From positions 1 to 8,289 of the forward strand of contig JAKBQO010000058.1 of assembly GCA_021835185.1 (NCBI GenBank): 8,289 nt of DNA. The letters are read 5' to 3'. The DNA comes from Thermoplasmata archaeon. Lineage in GTDB: Archaea; Thermoplasmatota; Thermoplasmata; Thermoplasmatales; Thermoplasmataceae. This document shows positions 6,791 to 8,289 of the stretch, one piece after another; the first letter of the stretch is position 1; every line of letters starts with the position of its first letter. Position numbers and translations under genes: made by a program. Under the pieces are notes generated by a model, which worked only from the letters and a program-made list of their open reading frames with translations, searched no databases and was not told the DNA's origin.

Positions 6791-6963
6791 GTTCTGGAAT
6801 TAAATCGGATAACCCTCCAAACAATTAAAGTGTATTCAATTTTTATGGCTTCTGCAGGCACTGACCATCAAAGGTTATCTCCTGTATTTGCAATTATTCA
6901 ATGAAATATCTTTGCTATGTTGCCGCAGGATTTTGAGATTAACGGGGATAAACCAGAATAATA

Positions 6964-7899
6964 TTATTCGTTATACTGGGTAATTGCTATGGTTCCCAGA
7001 TCCGCCCCATTTTTTAAGGCCTTTAAAATCCTGACCGGCCTTTTCATAGATTTCATCTCTTCCCTGACAGCTAACCTCAGTGGATGGAACAGGTCTTCTC
7101 CCTCAAGCGATAAGCCTCCGCCTATAATAATGGCCTGCGGGTCGAAGATATTTATGATATTCACTATGCCCACGGCGAGATAATATATAGTTTCCTCGAC
7201 TATTAACTGTGCAAACATATCACCCGCTCTCCTGGCGGCAAAAATCTTTTTTGCATCTATATCTGCCGGATTCATATCAGAAAATATTGTGGAATTTTTG
7301 ACTTCACTTATATTCTCTATCACCCTTCTTGCCATGCCTTTCCCGCTTGCAATAGCTTCCAGGCATCCTCTTCTGCCACATCCGCAAATAGGCCCGTTGG
7401 GAAGTATAACCATATGACCGAGCTCACCGGCCATTCCATGGCTTCCCTTATAGAGTTTGTTGTCTATGAATATTCCCCCTCCGATTCCGGTACTCAATGT
7501 AATGTATACAAAATTAGAGAAATTCTTTGCAGCGCCGTATAACTTTTCGGCTATGGTGGATGCAGAAGCGTCGTTTTGAAGGTATACATCTACATTAAAG
7601 TGTTTACGTATACTGTCTGTTATGTTATAATTTTTTAATCCAATAATATTTGGTGATGAAATAATGGTGCCTGTTTTCGAATCAACCGGCCCTGCAAATA
7701 TAATTCCTATCTTCGATACCTTTTCAATGCCAGCTTTTTTAATTAATTCATCGCCCATGGATATTAACTGGTCAGTTATGCCCGATTTTCCGTAGTCTTT
7801 CATAGTCCTCCTTGTTATTTTTTTCATTATCCGGCCGGTCCCATCACCTATAACAGCAGAAATTTTTGTGCCACCAACATCGTAGCCAAGTATGTACAT
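6964..7899 (-). CDS. ROK-family sugar kinase (glucokinase / N-acyl-hexosamine kinase type)
   Basis: ATP-dependent hexose or amino-sugar 6-kinase of 311 aa, normal for single-domain ROK kinases; no N-terminal DNA-binding domain, so not a ROK repressor. Visible: phosphate-binding DVGGTK (7-12), catalytic base Asp110 in LQNDASAS, phosphate loop STGIGGG (136-142), sugar-binding Glu159 and His162 in GELGH, and the zinc motif CGCGRRGCLE with Cys172, Cys174, Cys179 and His162 as the fourth ligand. GGGLS (260-264) belongs to the adenosine-binding side. All key residues are intact. The sugar (glucose, mannose, N-acetylglucosamine or N-acetylmannosamine) cannot be told from these motifs. It is transcribed alone from its own leaderless-type promoter and lies 221 bp from the M20 gene, so no pathway is suggested by its neighbours. 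Confidence 0.9.
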   Translation of the reverse strand: MYILGYDVGGTKISAVIGDGTGRIMKKITRRTMKDYGKSGITDQLISMGDELIKKAGIEKVSKIGIIFAGPVDSKTGTIISSPNIIGLKNYNITDSIRKHFNVDVYLQNDASASTIAEKLYGAAKNFSNFVYITLSTGIGGGIFIDNKLYKGSHGMAGELGHMVILPNGPICGCGRRGCLEAIASGKGMARRVIENISEVKNSTIFSDMNPADIDAKKIFAARRAGDMFAQLIVEETIYYLAVGIVNIINIFDPQAIIIGGGLSLEGEDLFHPLRLAVREEMKSMKRPVRILKALKNGADLGTIAITQYNE

Positions 7900-7920
7900 T
7901 ATGTGTATATTTTTAGATTA

Positions 7921-7928
7921 CATATAAA
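7921..7928 (-). promoter_or_regulatory. TATA box of the ROK kinase gene (leaderless)
   Basis: The minus strand reads TTTATATG, centred about 25-26 nt before ATG 7899, ideal for transcription starting at the start codon. The 20 bases before the ATG contain no ribosome binding site. This is the clearest promoter in the window. Confidence 0.55.
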
Positions 7929-8123
7929 TATAATCAATAAGCCACTTATAGTATCATAAAAAAAGTATCCTCTGAAGTTTTTGCCAGGGTAACAGAAATT
8001 ACAGGTTTATACTATCAGGTTTAAAAATCAAAGAAATAATAGTCTCTAATGTGGATGTTAACATGGTTAAAGAAAACTATAAACGTATATTTCTAAATCC
8101 CACACCATTTTATACGGTGAAGA

Positions 8124-8289
8124 TCAAATTTTCTTGACAATTAAGGTAAGCCCCTTTCTTTCTATTATAACAACTTTTTCGCTTCTGTTGACATCAACTC
8201 CTATATTGATGGCTTCCCATTGGACTCCATCAATCATTACAAATCCTTTCCCATTGCGTTTCATGGGTGTTACAACATCCGCGAAGTGC
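8124..8289 (-). CDS. NfeD-like protein, C-terminal OB-fold domain (5' partial)
   Basis: Only the last 54 codons lie in the window, ending in TGA at 8124-8126; the rest is beyond the right edge. The translation begins HFADVVTPMKRNGKG and contains IDGVQWEAINIG (19-30), VNRSEKVVIIE and KGLTLIVKKI. This is the soluble OB-fold that closes NfeD proteins: a conserved Gly-x-x-Trp-x-Ala segment, then a beta hairpin and a final Gly-Leu-x-Leu-x-Val strand. NfeD proteins are membrane proteins, some with a ClpP-like serine protease part, and usually pair with a stomatin/SPFH protein in membrane quality control. Whether this one carries the protease part, and whether a stomatin gene lies upstream, cannot be seen. 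No convincing terminator follows it. Confidence 0.78.
   Translation of the reverse strand, partial: HFADVVTPMKRNGKGFVMIDGVQWEAINIGVDVNRSEKVVIIERKGLTLIVKKI

Noticed and set aside
6845..6904. 19-codon plus-strand frame in the spacer upstream of the M20 gene
   Set aside because: Too short, without a ribosome binding site or recognisable sequence; expected by chance.
8103..8120. CACC...GGTG inverted repeat after the nfeD stop as a terminator
   Set aside because: Only 4-bp arms with a 9-nt loop and no following oligo-T on the minus strand; archaeal termination rarely relies on such hairpins.
8051..8137. Small plus-strand frame (GTG at 8051 or ATG at 8063, about 24-28 codons) overlapping the nfeD 3' end
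   Set aside because: It has no ribosome binding site, no clear promoter and no recognisable product, and it runs antisense into a well-supported gene.
1..8289. CRISPR array, insertion sequence, integration site or defence system
   Set aside because: I saw no regularly spaced repeats, transposase motifs, tRNA-derived attachment sites or toxin/nuclease domains on either strand. All full genes belong to known metabolic or peptidase families.

Overview
The window most likely comes from an acidophilic, wall-less archaeon of the Thermoplasmatales type (Ferroplasma/Cuniculiplasma-like). The DNA is AT-rich. Archaeal TATA-like boxes sit about 25 nt upstream of two start codons that lack a ribosome binding site (leaderless genes), while operon-internal genes carry GGTGA or GGAGG sites. 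The gene set also fits: a membrane-anchored acid protease rich in N-glycosylation sequons, a two-piece MetE, an NfeD tail and a ROK sugar kinase. The genus is inferred from gene content, not proven.

Layout. Bases 1-2657 (+) hold the 3' part of a large sedolisin (S53) gene: protease domain, about 580 residues of beta-rich stalk, one C-terminal membrane helix and a short charged tail. Its beginning, with the catalytic Glu and Asp, lies off the left edge. Everything else is on the minus strand. Read in the direction of transcription from the right, it comprises: the last 54 codons of an nfeD-like gene (8124-8289, 5' end off the window); a ROK-family sugar kinase (6964-7899) with a leaderless-type promoter; an AbgB/PM20D2-like M20 amidohydrolase (5579-6742) overlapping an S66 LD-carboxypeptidase/MccF-like peptidase (4657-5589); and a split cobalamin-independent methionine synthase, with the MetE N-terminal-like protein (3692-4573) followed after 1 nt by the zinc-bearing MetE catalytic protein (2662-3690). 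The MetE pair meets the sedolisin gene tail to tail with only 4 bp between the stop codons.

How the genes fit together. The protease would digest protein outside the cell. The M20 and S66 enzymes would process imported small peptides or amide-linked compounds, which fits a peptide-scavenging heterotroph. The MetE pair makes methionine from homocysteine. The ROK kinase phosphorylates a hexose or amino sugar. No tRNA, rRNA, CRISPR array, insertion sequence or clear mobile-element boundary is visible, and I found no evidence of a wholly new system. The most notable points are the loss of both acidic calcium ligands in the sedolisin, the split MetE with a cysteine-free partner, and a murein-type LD-carboxypeptidase in an apparently wall-less archaeon.
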